NCBI GenBank assembly: GCA_964619585.1
Contig: CAZUCO010000003.1
Span: 1 to 64,000 of the forward strand
Direction of reading: 5' to 3'
DNA: 64,000 nt
DNA from: JASLCR01 sp964619585
Lineage (GTDB): Bacteria > Patescibacteriota > Saccharimonadia > Saccharimonadales > Saccharimonadaceae
The notes beneath the pieces are model-generated. The model saw only the letters and a program-made list of their open reading frames with translations, did not search any database and had not been told where the DNA came from. The position numbers and the translations under genes are program-made. Shown here one piece after another: positions 56,634 through 64,000 of the stretch (position 1 is its first letter; each line of letters begins with the position of its first letter).

Positions 56634-58751
56634 TTAATATCCGCGGTTCTCGGCGTTACGACGCGGCATAGTCACTTCGCTGTCGGGTACCTGAGCTGGT
56701 GGAAATTTTTTTGCCGTTGGACGTTGGAATGAGCCATTTTGTCGGTCGTTTGACTTACCCTGACCGTTTTGAGGTTTCTGGCCACCACCAATCTCGTTGA
56801 TCACAGGGATTACAATTGGTGTACGGCGAGTCTGGTCGTAGAGAATATGAGTAATCTCGTCCTTAAGCTCTTTTTTGATCTGGTCGAGGTCAAACTTCTT
56901 GCCACCAAAACTACGAGCTACCTTCTGTTTGAGATATTGACGGATCAGACCCATCAATTCCTCAGAGTCACGCAAATAGATGAAGCCACGACTGATGATA
57001 TCTGGACTGGTCAAGAGACGTCCAGTACCTCGCTGTACGGTCAGTACTACGACAAACATACCTTCAGCAGCCATGTGAATACGGTCCTTTAGCACTACCT
57101 CACTTACAATCGCACCGCTGTCATCATACATGATACCGCCCACAGGTATACGGCCAGCCTTTTTGGCGCCCTCAGCCGTGATCTCAATAACATCACCGCT
57201 ATCACATACAAAGATGTTGTCACGCGGAATCGCACATTCTTTTTCAGCCAGACGAGCATTGTGTACGAGCATATGGAATTCACCATGGATTGGCATATAG
57301 TAGGTTGGGTTGAGTGCGTTGATTAACTTAACGTGGTCATCGTAGTAGCCGTGACCAGAAAGGTGAAGCGGACCAACACCCGTAAGGTGGGTCTTGCCGT
57401 TTTGGATCACTTCAGAGCCTTCACGCATGAGTCCATCAACAGTACGAACAACGTACTTTTCATTACCTGGGATAGGGTTTGAGCTAAACACGACAACGTC
57501 ACTGTTTTTGATCTTGATAAACTTGTGAGCTCCAGACGCCATACGGTTAAGTACTGCGTTGAATTCACCCTGTGAACCAGTACAAACAATCGTCACCTTT
57601 CCGTCAGGGAATTTCACAATGTCTTCCATCTTGACGACAACGTCCTTCGGCACCTTGATCACACCAGCGCGTAGTGCTACCTCTAGGTTCTGGATCATAC
57701 TGTATCCAGCAAATGCTACTTTGCGATCATGCTTCTTCGCCTCTTCAAGAATCACCTGCATACGATGGATCTGAGAGCTAAAGCAACTTAGAATCAAACG
57801 AGAGCTTGGATACTTTGTCATCACTTCACCCAGGCTGTGTTGAATATCGAATTCACCATGAGTATGAGTACCGTCGCTTTCGCAGTTAGTACTCTCGTTC
57901 ATAAGAAGCAAGATACCTTCTTTGGTTGCGATCTCTGTGAGTCGCTCAAGGTCAAACTTCTTGCCGTCGACTGGATTCTCCTCAAATCGCCAGTCACCCG
58001 TGTCAACAAGTACACCGAGAGGTGTACGAACAACAACTGCAGTTGCATCAGGGATCGAGTGGTTCACACGAACGAGCTCGATACTAAATGAGTCACCAAG
58101 CTGCACGCGCTCATGCGCTTCAGGATTCAGCTCGTAGTACTCTGGTTCGTAGCCACTCTGACTTTCTTCCATTGTACGCTTGAGCATGCCAAGGGTGAAT
58201 CTACTTGCATAAACTGGGGCTGGAATCTGGTGAATCAAGTGTCGGAATGCACCAATATGGTCAAGGTGCCCGTGAGTAAATACGACGCCTCTAATCTTGT
58301 GCTTGTTCTCGAGCAAGTAGGTAATATCCGGAGTGATGTAATTGATTCCAGGGTAGTCCCCGCCTGGGAACAAGAATCCCATGTCAATGATGACGATATC
58401 GTTGTCATATTCGATCGCCATCATATTTTTACCGATACCCATTTCACCAAGACCACCAATTGGCATAATCTTTAGCTTTGGACCTTTTGTCGGACGCTGA
58501 CCTTTTTGGTCTGCCAGGCTAAACTGTCGCCCACCGTAACCGTTGTATAGGCTCTTGTTTACCGGAACATTGATGATGTGCTGCGAAGCACGCAGATTAA
58601 CATCCTCAGACGTGCGACGCTGAGCACGGAATACCTCACCACGGCGAGTATTCGTATTGTTCAGAACTGTGTTGTCTGATTTTTTCTTTTGCGTTCCAGG
58701 CCGCTTTGACATATCATCTGCCTGCGGCTTCGCGAGTCGTCGTTGACCCAT
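56634..58751 (-). CDS. rnj: Ribonuclease J
   Basis: 705 aa, with a ~90-residue basic disordered N-terminal extension beyond the usual ~550-aa RNase J. Metallo-beta-lactamase site HTHGHLDH at His160-x-His162-x-Asp164-His165, beta-CASP motifs (ILSCFSSQIHRMQ, AGYSMIQN, CTGSQGE) and the C-terminal domain. A basic Gln/Asn-rich tail follows. 5'-3' exo- and endonuclease central to mRNA decay and rRNA maturation. Confidence 0.93.
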   Translation of the reverse strand: MGQRRLAKPQADDMSKRPGTQKKKSDNTVLNNTNTRRGEVFRAQRRTSEDVNLRASQHIINVPVNKSLYNGYGGRQFSLADQKGQRPTKGPKLKIMPIGGLGEMGIGKNMMAIEYDNDIVIIDMGFLFPGGDYPGINYITPDITYLLENKHKIRGVVFTHGHLDHIGAFRHLIHQIPAPVYASRFTLGMLKRTMEESQSGYEPEYYELNPEAHERVQLGDSFSIELVRVNHSIPDATAVVVRTPLGVLVDTGDWRFEENPVDGKKFDLERLTEIATKEGILLLMNESTNCESDGTHTHGEFDIQHSLGEVMTKYPSSRLILSCFSSQIHRMQVILEEAKKHDRKVAFAGYSMIQNLEVALRAGVIKVPKDVVVKMEDIVKFPDGKVTIVCTGSQGEFNAVLNRMASGAHKFIKIKNSDVVVFSSNPIPGNEKYVVRTVDGLMREGSEVIQNGKTHLTGVGPLHLSGHGYYDDHVKLINALNPTYYMPIHGEFHMLVHNARLAEKECAIPRDNIFVCDSGDVIEITAEGAKKAGRIPVGGIMYDDSGAIVSEVVLKDRIHMAAEGMFVVVLTVQRGTGRLLTSPDIISRGFIYLRDSEELMGLIRQYLKQKVARSFGGKKFDLDQIKKELKDEITHILYDQTRRTPIVIPVINEIGGGQKPQNGQGKSNDRQNGSFQRPTAKKFPPAQVPDSEVTMPRRNAENRGY

Positions 58752-58858
58752 AAATTGTTTTTCTCCTTTTTGATTAGAAAAATTGATAATTTCATAAGTA
58801 GGACTTACAGGGGTATTTCGGAATAGTATTGGATCATTCCCCTGACTACAGTGGTCTC
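58752..58858 (-). promoter_or_regulatory. Long rnj 5' leader with hairpin
   Basis: About 100 nt between predicted transcription start and ATG. It contains a CAGGGG...CCCCTG stem and ends with AAAGGAG, a strong Shine-Dalgarno. RNase J and RNase E genes are often autoregulated through their leaders, and a similar role is possible here. Confidence 0.45.
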
Positions 58859-58887
58859 ATTATAGCAAATCTGCGGCGTTTTGGCAA
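58859..58887 (-). promoter_or_regulatory. rnj promoter
   Basis: Minus strand: -35 TTGCCA (58882-58887), 17-nt spacer ending in TGC, -10 TATAAT (58859-58864). One of the strongest promoters in the window. Confidence 0.8.
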
Positions 58888-58906
58888 GATCATCTACAAG
58901 GAGAAG

Positions 58907-58934
58907 CCCTCCGCTGCTACCTGCAAACGGAGGG
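58907..58934 (-). terminator. Hairpin after the uracil-DNA glycosylase gene
   Basis: CCCTCCG/CGGAGGG stem with a 14-nt loop, 33 nt past the stop codon; the following sequence is only moderately U-rich. Confidence 0.6.
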
Positions 58935-58966
58935 AGATGGTAACTAAAAAGTATAATTTTTCCGTG

Positions 58967-59542
58967 CTATCCAAGATCGGCACGCTTTGCCGCTGCTAGG
59001 AAATCGTCGATTAGGACTTGTCGCATACCCCCGTTATATAGCGCAGCAGCTGGGTGGTAGAGCGGTATAACGAGGAATTCACTATCGTGGTACTTCACCA
59101 CTCGCCCATGACCGTGATCGCGTGAAATTACAAGGTCCGGAATAAAACACATGCCGCTGTGCCGACCGAGCGTAATAATAACTTTTGGCTGAATGATCTC
59201 AAGCTGACGCATAAGATAAGGCCAAAATTCACGTTTTTCTTCCGGACTTGGGTCACGATTGTTCGGGGGTCGGTACTTCACAATGTTCGTGATATAGATA
59301 TCGCTTCGCTTCATGCCAGCAGCCGCGAGCATCTCATTGAGAAACCTGCCACTTGCACCAACAAATGGCAATCCCTGTTCATCCTCTGCCCGACCCGGCG
59401 CTTCACCAATAAATACGATATCGGCATTTGGGTTGCCATCCCCCATCACAAAGTTTGTAGCCTGTGACGCAAGATCATTACAGACGCCCGTCTTCACTAT
59501 CTCGGACGCAAGCTCAGCCAGACGACTCGCTTGATCTCCCAT
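58967..59542 (-). CDS. Family 4 uracil-DNA glycosylase lacking Fe-S cysteines
   Basis: 191 aa. Removes uracil from DNA. Family 4 motifs are present: GEAPGRAEDEQGLPFVGASG (about 46-65) and the HPAAALYN motif (163-170). Family 4 enzymes normally hold a 4Fe-4S cluster with four cysteines. Here only Cys21 of the first CxxC remains. The third site is Tyr90 (KYRPPNNRDP instead of KCRPP) and the fourth reads EFWPYL (105-110). So the cluster is almost certainly absent although the catalytic core is kept. Confidence 0.9.
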   Translation of the reverse strand: MGDQASRLAELASEIVKTGVCNDLASQATNFVMGDGNPNADIVFIGEAPGRAEDEQGLPFVGASGRFLNEMLAAAGMKRSDIYITNIVKYRPPNNRDPSPEEKREFWPYLMRQLEIIQPKVIITLGRHSGMCFIPDLVISRDHGHGRVVKYHDSEFLVIPLYHPAAALYNGGMRQVLIDDFLAAAKRADLG

Positions 59543-59546
59543 ATAG

Positions 59547-60455
59547 TTAGTACTGCTCAGCTACTTTTGTTGCCACAACTCGGTGAAGTAGACCAAGTGC
59601 ACCCTCGACGTCCGATTGTTTGAGTTGCTGACGAAATGCAGTATCAATTGCTGAGTTTGCGCTCCGCACGTCACTATATGCACGGATCATATCAGATTGA
59701 AGTGTGTAGTATTTGGTTCGGTCGTCGGCTTTGCTCGCCGCTGTCATTTGTACGAGAATACTACGCATCTTAGTGATACTAGCCGATGCCTTATCCACCG
59801 CCTCCCCAAACGTCTTGCTATCTGCATCCTTCAAACGAGTTAGTGCTGCCTGGCAAGGCTGGACGGCACGATCAAAACGTGTCACATCTTCCGCTGCACC
59901 ACGAAAAGACGACGAGTAAATTGATGAGCTGAAGTTTGATGACTGACATTTATCATGTGCATCATTGAGCACCTCAATTGACGGAAGGAGTTTGTCTATC
60001 TGGGCGAGGAAAAGATCATTCTTTGTCTTAAAATTGTCATACGCACGCTTTACTTCGTCGTCCTTAAGCGCCTTTAGTTCACCAAGCTCCTTAGCCTGAG
60101 CCTTGTAGCGACCAAAAGAGGTATTGAATCGCTCGACTGATGATCTTGATGAGTTGTAGCCACCAATACCGTTCCCATAGAGGGAGAGGTTGAGACGCAT
60201 CGAGGAATAACTCGAACGTACTGACGTAACAGCCGTAGCTGCTTTTCTGTAATCATTCTTGGAAACACCCCCAGACCAAAATACTACCCCTGCAAGAATC
60301 AAGCCTACGATCAGTAGAAAAACAATTCCAAGGCCAATACCTAAACCGACGATTACTTTCTTACTTGGATCATCTGGATTCGGCTGGTCCTGAGGGGGCA
60401 GCTTCGCTGGCACTGGGGCCTTGGGTGCAGATGTTGTTGGTGTGTTGCTTTCCAT
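59547..60455 (-). CDS. Membrane-anchored protein, paralogue A
   Basis: 302 aa, not recognised. Pro-rich N-terminal tail, one helix (about 35-60), then an extracytoplasmic helical domain with two cysteines (HDKCQSS, VQPCQAAL). It shares layout and local sequence with the next gene: SKNDYRKAATAV versus SKADFATAKKTT, and DDEVKRAYDNFKTK versus DAEVKKAFDTYAKA, with the cysteines in matching positions. A tandem duplication is likely. Function unknown. Confidence 0.65.
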   Translation of the reverse strand: MESNTPTTSAPKAPVPAKLPPQDQPNPDDPSKKVIVGLGIGLGIVFLLIVGLILAGVVFWSGGVSKNDYRKAATAVTSVRSSYSSMRLNLSLYGNGIGGYNSSRSSVERFNTSFGRYKAQAKELGELKALKDDEVKRAYDNFKTKNDLFLAQIDKLLPSIEVLNDAHDKCQSSNFSSSIYSSSFRGAAEDVTRFDRAVQPCQAALTRLKDADSKTFGEAVDKASASITKMRSILVQMTAASKADDRTKYYTLQSDMIRAYSDVRSANSAIDTAFRQQLKQSDVEGALGLLHRVVATKVAEQY

Positions 60456-60475
60456 AATTTCCTCCTGTCTGGTCC

Positions 60476-61288
60476 CTATTTGGCTTTTTTATTCAGCAAC
60501 TCAATGAGCTTTGTCAGTTCTCCGTGCAAGATAGCGTCATTACCATACTTCACTACGGCACTCGATGGACTAATCTTGCTGCTACTGTACTTATCCCCAA
60601 TTGCATCAAGACGAACAGCAGCCTGAGGCACGGTTAGCGTACCCTTATTCACTGCATCAAACACTACTTGACGCTCGGCGACTAATGCCTTGAACTTTGT
60701 CGCATAGGCTGCATATGGCAGTGGTGACTTTTCAAGCTTTCCTAGATCAACCAAACAATTTTTTGAAGCCGTCGAGTGAGCAGCGGCAAGCTCTTTGACG
60801 TTTTTTACCTTGCTGCCTATTTCATAAATCGCCTGACATGTCACAAGTGATGAGCGATAGACCGGATAAACCTCTGAGAAATCGTGCAGATACTTCTGGT
60901 AACGTGCTTCTGCTTTCGCATAGGTATCAAACGCCTTTTTGACTTCTGCATCGCGTACTGCCTTACTTCCGCGTAACTCCTCTACAGCCTTGTTTCTCTT
61001 GTCAGCAAGGTCCATAACCTTTTGTCGATCTTTGCTTACCGCATCAACCAGCTGTTGCTGCGACTTACCGACTCGAGACTCGATAGTCGTTGCATTTGCA
61101 AATGTTCTTAGCTGATCGAGGGCTTTGTATTCTTTTATCTTGTCAGTTGTTTTCTTGGCCGTAGCAAAATCAGCCTTGCTTGGCGGCATCCATAGCGTAA
61201 GCCATAGGACAAGCAGCAACACGCCCACTAGTAGTACAAATCCAGCAATTCCTCCAGCTAACAAAAGTTTCGTCTTCTTATTCATCAC
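60476..61288 (-). CDS. Membrane-anchored protein, paralogue B
   Basis: 270 aa. One N-terminal helix (about 8-32), then an extracytoplasmic helical domain with two cysteines (LVTCQAIY and SKNCLVDL). Paralogous to the following gene (302 aa), 20 nt apart and probably co-transcribed. No enzyme motif; a helical-bundle surface or sensor domain is a guess. Confidence 0.65.
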   Translation of the reverse strand: MMNKKTKLLLAGGIAGFVLLVGVLLLVLWLTLWMPPSKADFATAKKTTDKIKEYKALDQLRTFANATTIESRVGKSQQQLVDAVSKDRQKVMDLADKRNKAVEELRGSKAVRDAEVKKAFDTYAKAEARYQKYLHDFSEVYPVYRSSLVTCQAIYEIGSKVKNVKELAAAHSTASKNCLVDLGKLEKSPLPYAAYATKFKALVAERQVVFDAVNKGTLTVPQAAVRLDAIGDKYSSSKISPSSAVVKYGNDAILHGELTKLIELLNKKAK

Positions 61289-61339
61289 TACACTCCTTGG
61301 TTATAATCCCCATTATACGCCTGGGTTCGTAGATAGCTA

Positions 61340-63451
61340 CTACTCAGCGTCTTTAAGGCTCAAGCTGAGCCGACCACGCTCATCGATACCAGTCAGCTTG
61401 ACCTTTACCTCTTGACCTTCGTGAAGTACATCAGTTACTTTTTCAACTCGCTGGTCACTAAGCTGTGAAATATGTACCATGCCATCAACACCAGGCATGA
61501 TGTTGATAAACGCACCGAAATCCTTGATCGATACAACTTTACCCGTATAGGTGCGGCCAACTTCCGGCTCCTCAGTCAGACTCTTAATCCAGTCGATTGC
61601 TTTTTGGATATGCTCGCCGTCTGGACTTGCTACAGTAATAAGTCCGTCCTCTTTGATGTCGATCTGTGCGCCTGTTTCGGCAGTAATCTTATTAATCACT
61701 TCACCACCCTTACCAATGACTGCACCGATCTTGTCTGGGTTAATCTTGATCTTCTCAATACGAGGCGCATACGGACTGAGGCTTGGCTTTGGAGCTGCCA
61801 GTGTACTCATCATGTGCTCGAGGATGTGCTTTCGGCCGGGGCCCGACGCACGAATCGCTTGTGCAAGTACCTCGACTGGCAAACCATGAAGTTTCATGTC
61901 CATCTGTACAGCCGTGATGCCCTTCTCCGTACCAGTTACCTTGAAGTCCATGTCACCTGCGAAGTCTTCAGCATCTGCAATGTCAGAAAGTACATATGGA
62001 GTGTCGCCATCCATCATCAGACCCATCGCGATACCAGATACTGGTCGTTTGAGCGGTACACCAGCGTCCATCAGGGCAAGCACTGAGCTACAAGTAGCAG
62101 CCATCGAGGTCGAGCCGTTCTGACTCATGATCTCAGTGACGCTTCGGATTGCGTACGGGAATTCTTCCTCTGTTGGAAGTACTGGAATCACCGCGCGTTC
62201 GGCTAAGTAGCCATGGCCAATTTCGCGGCGGCCTGGGCTGCCGAGACGACGCACTTCACCAACAGTGTAGCCAGGTGCATTGTAATGATGCATGTAACGA
62301 CGCTCACCGTCAGTCACTTCCATCGTGTCGACGATTTGTGCAAAGCTCAGCGGAGCCAGTGTCACAATATTCATACCTTGCGTTACACCACGCGTAAACA
62401 GGCTTGAACCGTGCGCACGTGGCAAAATACCCGTTTCACTACTAAGTGGGCGAATCTCATCGAGCTTACGACCATCCGGACGAGTTTGTGAATCTACGAT
62501 GCCCTTTCGCACGTCCTTGTGAAGTGCCATAGTGAACGCTTCATCGTATTCATCACGCTGCTCAGCGTAGTCTTCACCGATCTTTTCAGCCATTTCCTCG
62601 TGGAATTTCCAACGAAGTTCATTGATCATTTCATTACGCTCTGGGTATGGATGACGGAGCTTTTCACCAAGCTTTTCATGTGCCCATTCGTCTACCGCAG
62701 CCTGGATTTCTTCGTTTGGCAGCACCAGTTCGTACTCGATTGCTTCTTTGGCTACCTTCTCGGCAAGTTCTCGCTGCAGGGCAATCGCTGGCTGCATCGC
62801 CTTGTGCGCCCATGCGATGGCTTCGATAACGACTTCTTCATCAACTTCGTTGGCTCCAGCCTCAACCATCACCACGCCGCTTTCGATACCGGCCACAACG
62901 AGGTCAAGGTCACTTTGCTCACGCTCTTCAGGAGTAAGGAAGGCTTTGAACTCACCATTTACTCGGCCTACGCGTAGACCAGCTACAGGGCCATCAAATG
63001 GCGCACCGCTGATAGATAGCGCCGCGCTTGCCGCTGTCATAGCGATCATATCTGGACGGAAGCTAGGGTCCATCGATAGTACACTGGCAACTACCTGCAC
63101 CTCGGCTCGGTAGCCTTTCGGGAAGAGCGGACGGATCGGACGGTCAATAATACGACCGATCAAGATTGCTTCGTCACTTGGACGACCTTCACGCTTAATG
63201 AAGCGGCTGCCGCTAATCTTGCCAGCTGCATACATTTTTTCTTCATAGTCGACCGATAGCGGGAAATAGTCGAGCTGGATTGGCCGTGAGCCAACTTGCG
63301 TCGTACCAAGCACTACCGTCTCACCGTACCTTACGAGTACACTAGCAGTTGTACGGAAGCCAACACGGTTTACTTCAAGTGTCAGAGTACGACCCAAAAA
63401 CTCAGTCGAAACAGAGGTAATTTCCTTACCATTAGGGTTTATTGTAGACAT
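61340..63451 (-). CDS. pnp: Polynucleotide phosphorylase
   Basis: 703 aa from the ATG at 63451, which has AAGGAGA upstream. Two RNase PH domains (FLGRTLTLEVNRVG... and LSSETGILPRAHGSSLFTRG), a helical linker, KH domain (KIKINPDKIGAVIGKGGEVINKI) and S1 domain (GRTYTGKVVSIKDFGAFINIMPG). Phosphorolytic 3'-5' RNA decay. Complements RNase J in the same window. Confidence 0.96.
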   Translation of the reverse strand: MSTINPNGKEITSVSTEFLGRTLTLEVNRVGFRTTASVLVRYGETVVLGTTQVGSRPIQLDYFPLSVDYEEKMYAAGKISGSRFIKREGRPSDEAILIGRIIDRPIRPLFPKGYRAEVQVVASVLSMDPSFRPDMIAMTAASAALSISGAPFDGPVAGLRVGRVNGEFKAFLTPEEREQSDLDLVVAGIESGVVMVEAGANEVDEEVVIEAIAWAHKAMQPAIALQRELAEKVAKEAIEYELVLPNEEIQAAVDEWAHEKLGEKLRHPYPERNEMINELRWKFHEEMAEKIGEDYAEQRDEYDEAFTMALHKDVRKGIVDSQTRPDGRKLDEIRPLSSETGILPRAHGSSLFTRGVTQGMNIVTLAPLSFAQIVDTMEVTDGERRYMHHYNAPGYTVGEVRRLGSPGRREIGHGYLAERAVIPVLPTEEEFPYAIRSVTEIMSQNGSTSMAATCSSVLALMDAGVPLKRPVSGIAMGLMMDGDTPYVLSDIADAEDFAGDMDFKVTGTEKGITAVQMDMKLHGLPVEVLAQAIRASGPGRKHILEHMMSTLAAPKPSLSPYAPRIEKIKINPDKIGAVIGKGGEVINKITAETGAQIDIKEDGLITVASPDGEHIQKAIDWIKSLTEEPEVGRTYTGKVVSIKDFGAFINIMPGVDGMVHISQLSDQRVEKVTDVLHEGQEVKVKLTGIDERGRLSLSLKDAE

Positions 63452-63602
63452 AACTGTCTCCTTTCTTGTGCGGAGAGTAACAGGGGTGAAAATTCTCGTC
63501 TGAAAATTCTCGTCTCTATCACCTTCCGCGTTTGCTAACAGCTTTATTATAGCATGGAGCACTCGTAGTCTCCGTCCCTTGGTCACTGTTGAATACTTAT
63601 GA

Positions 63603-64000
63603 CTACAGGGTTATCGGTCGACAGTCATTAAGATATTCCTTAGTGCAAGACACATTCCTACCCGACCCGTCACTCGCTTCATCGAGCATATCATCTGTTA
63701 GGACGGTAAGGCTTGGATTTGCCACTGCAGTATTCAATTGATACGTTCTTATTCGCCAACTCCCAGAAGCATAATCCCAGTAATAAACGAAGAATCTTAC
63801 ATCTATATCTGTTGATATCCTCGAAACCCCATACTGGTTCCGTCCCACACGTCTGCCCGACCCGTCGTATGCTTCTATGCCCTTGTCTGCAACCCCACCA
63901 AAATTATTCGACTTAAGATCATCCAGTGAAGCTGGAAGTGTATTATTTGCTACGAAATACACATTCATCTTTCTATCTGCATTGCCAAGATCAACCTTGA
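63603..64000 (-). CDS. Pilin/pseudopilin-like protein, C-terminal part (partial)
   Basis: The frame is open to the right edge of the window, so the N-terminus is missing and the ATG at 63968 is probably internal. The visible part (KVDLGNADRKMNVYFVANN...) reads like the post-helix region of small type IV pilin-like proteins: an N-terminal spine helix end, NTLPASLDDL, beta strands and two C-terminal cysteines (VSCTKEYLNDCRP) that could form a D-loop. The prepilin signal cannot be checked here. Confidence 0.6.
   Translation of the reverse strand, partial: KVDLGNADRKMNVYFVANNTLPASLDDLKSNNFGGVADKGIEAYDGSGRRVGRNQYGVSRISTDIDVRFFVYYWDYASGSWRIRTYQLNTAVANPSLTVLTDDMLDEASDGSGRNVSCTKEYLNDCRPITL

Noticed and set aside
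63452..63586. 45-residue N-terminal extension of PNPase
   Set aside because: The ATG at 63451 has a clear AAGGAGA site and gives the normal family N-terminus; the extension lies in the leader.

Overview
The window is bacterial, about 45-48% GC by eye, and densely packed. It looks like a member of the Candidate Phyla Radiation, most likely Saccharibacteria (TM7). The reasons are a monoderm-style surface (an LPxTG protein and a type IV pilus cluster with pilM/N/O-like genes but no secretin gene here), short versions of core proteins (MiaA of 250 aa, ThrS without a TGS domain), an rpsF-ssb-rpsR block with no rplI, and many genes whose -10 box lies 6-9 nt before the ATG, so that their mRNAs should be leaderless. 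Only the first ~57 nt of a 16S rRNA are present, so the taxonomic call is an inference.

Layout: 1-300, 5' end of a 16S gene (minus) with promoter and leader hairpins. 301-5233, gyrB-gyrA-DUF212 operon. 5400-7868, LPxTG surface protein and a small membrane protein. 7918-11209, VirD4/TraG-type ATPase with a small partner. 11252-12209, a four-helix membrane protein preceded by a promoter-driven, multi-hairpin, A-rich region of about 500 nt with no gene (candidate large ncRNA). 12290-14598, DUF218 protein, a candidate ~95-nt sRNA, a GH5 glucanase and tmRNA. 14665-17706, comM, infC-rpmI-rplT and rnpB. 17721-24960, Nudix-RNase H fusion, tRNA-Pro, a 6S-like RNA candidate, site-2 protease, rpmB, and a thrS-led operon (thrS, HAD nucleotidase, ATL, miaA and possibly more) behind a T-box leader. 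24982-32653, tRNAs Val/Thr/Asp/Arg, a 44-aa leaderless gene, membrane GT2, SOD, foldase, PH protein, ndk, uppP and xerC. 32657-46391, type IV pilus cluster (minor pilins, prepilin peptidase, major pilin, pilC/T/B, pilO/N/M) with a 715-aa secreted protein upstream. 46514-49566, ychF flanked by two markedly GC-rich secreted-protein genes, probably acquired. 49758-64000, tlyA, a beta-lactamase-fold wall protein, efp, rpsR-ssb-rpsF, ftsK, RNase J, a family-4 uracil-DNA glycosylase that has lost its Fe-S cysteines, a paralogous pair of membrane-anchored proteins, pnp, and the C-terminus of a pilin-like protein at the edge.

Most of the window is housekeeping: replication topology, translation, RNA decay (RNase J, PNPase, RNase P, tmRNA) and cell envelope. 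The least explained parts are the candidate ncRNA next to the four-helix protein, the intergenic sRNA, the leaderless 44-aa gene and the GC-rich secreted genes. No CRISPR array, insertion sequence or phage module was seen.
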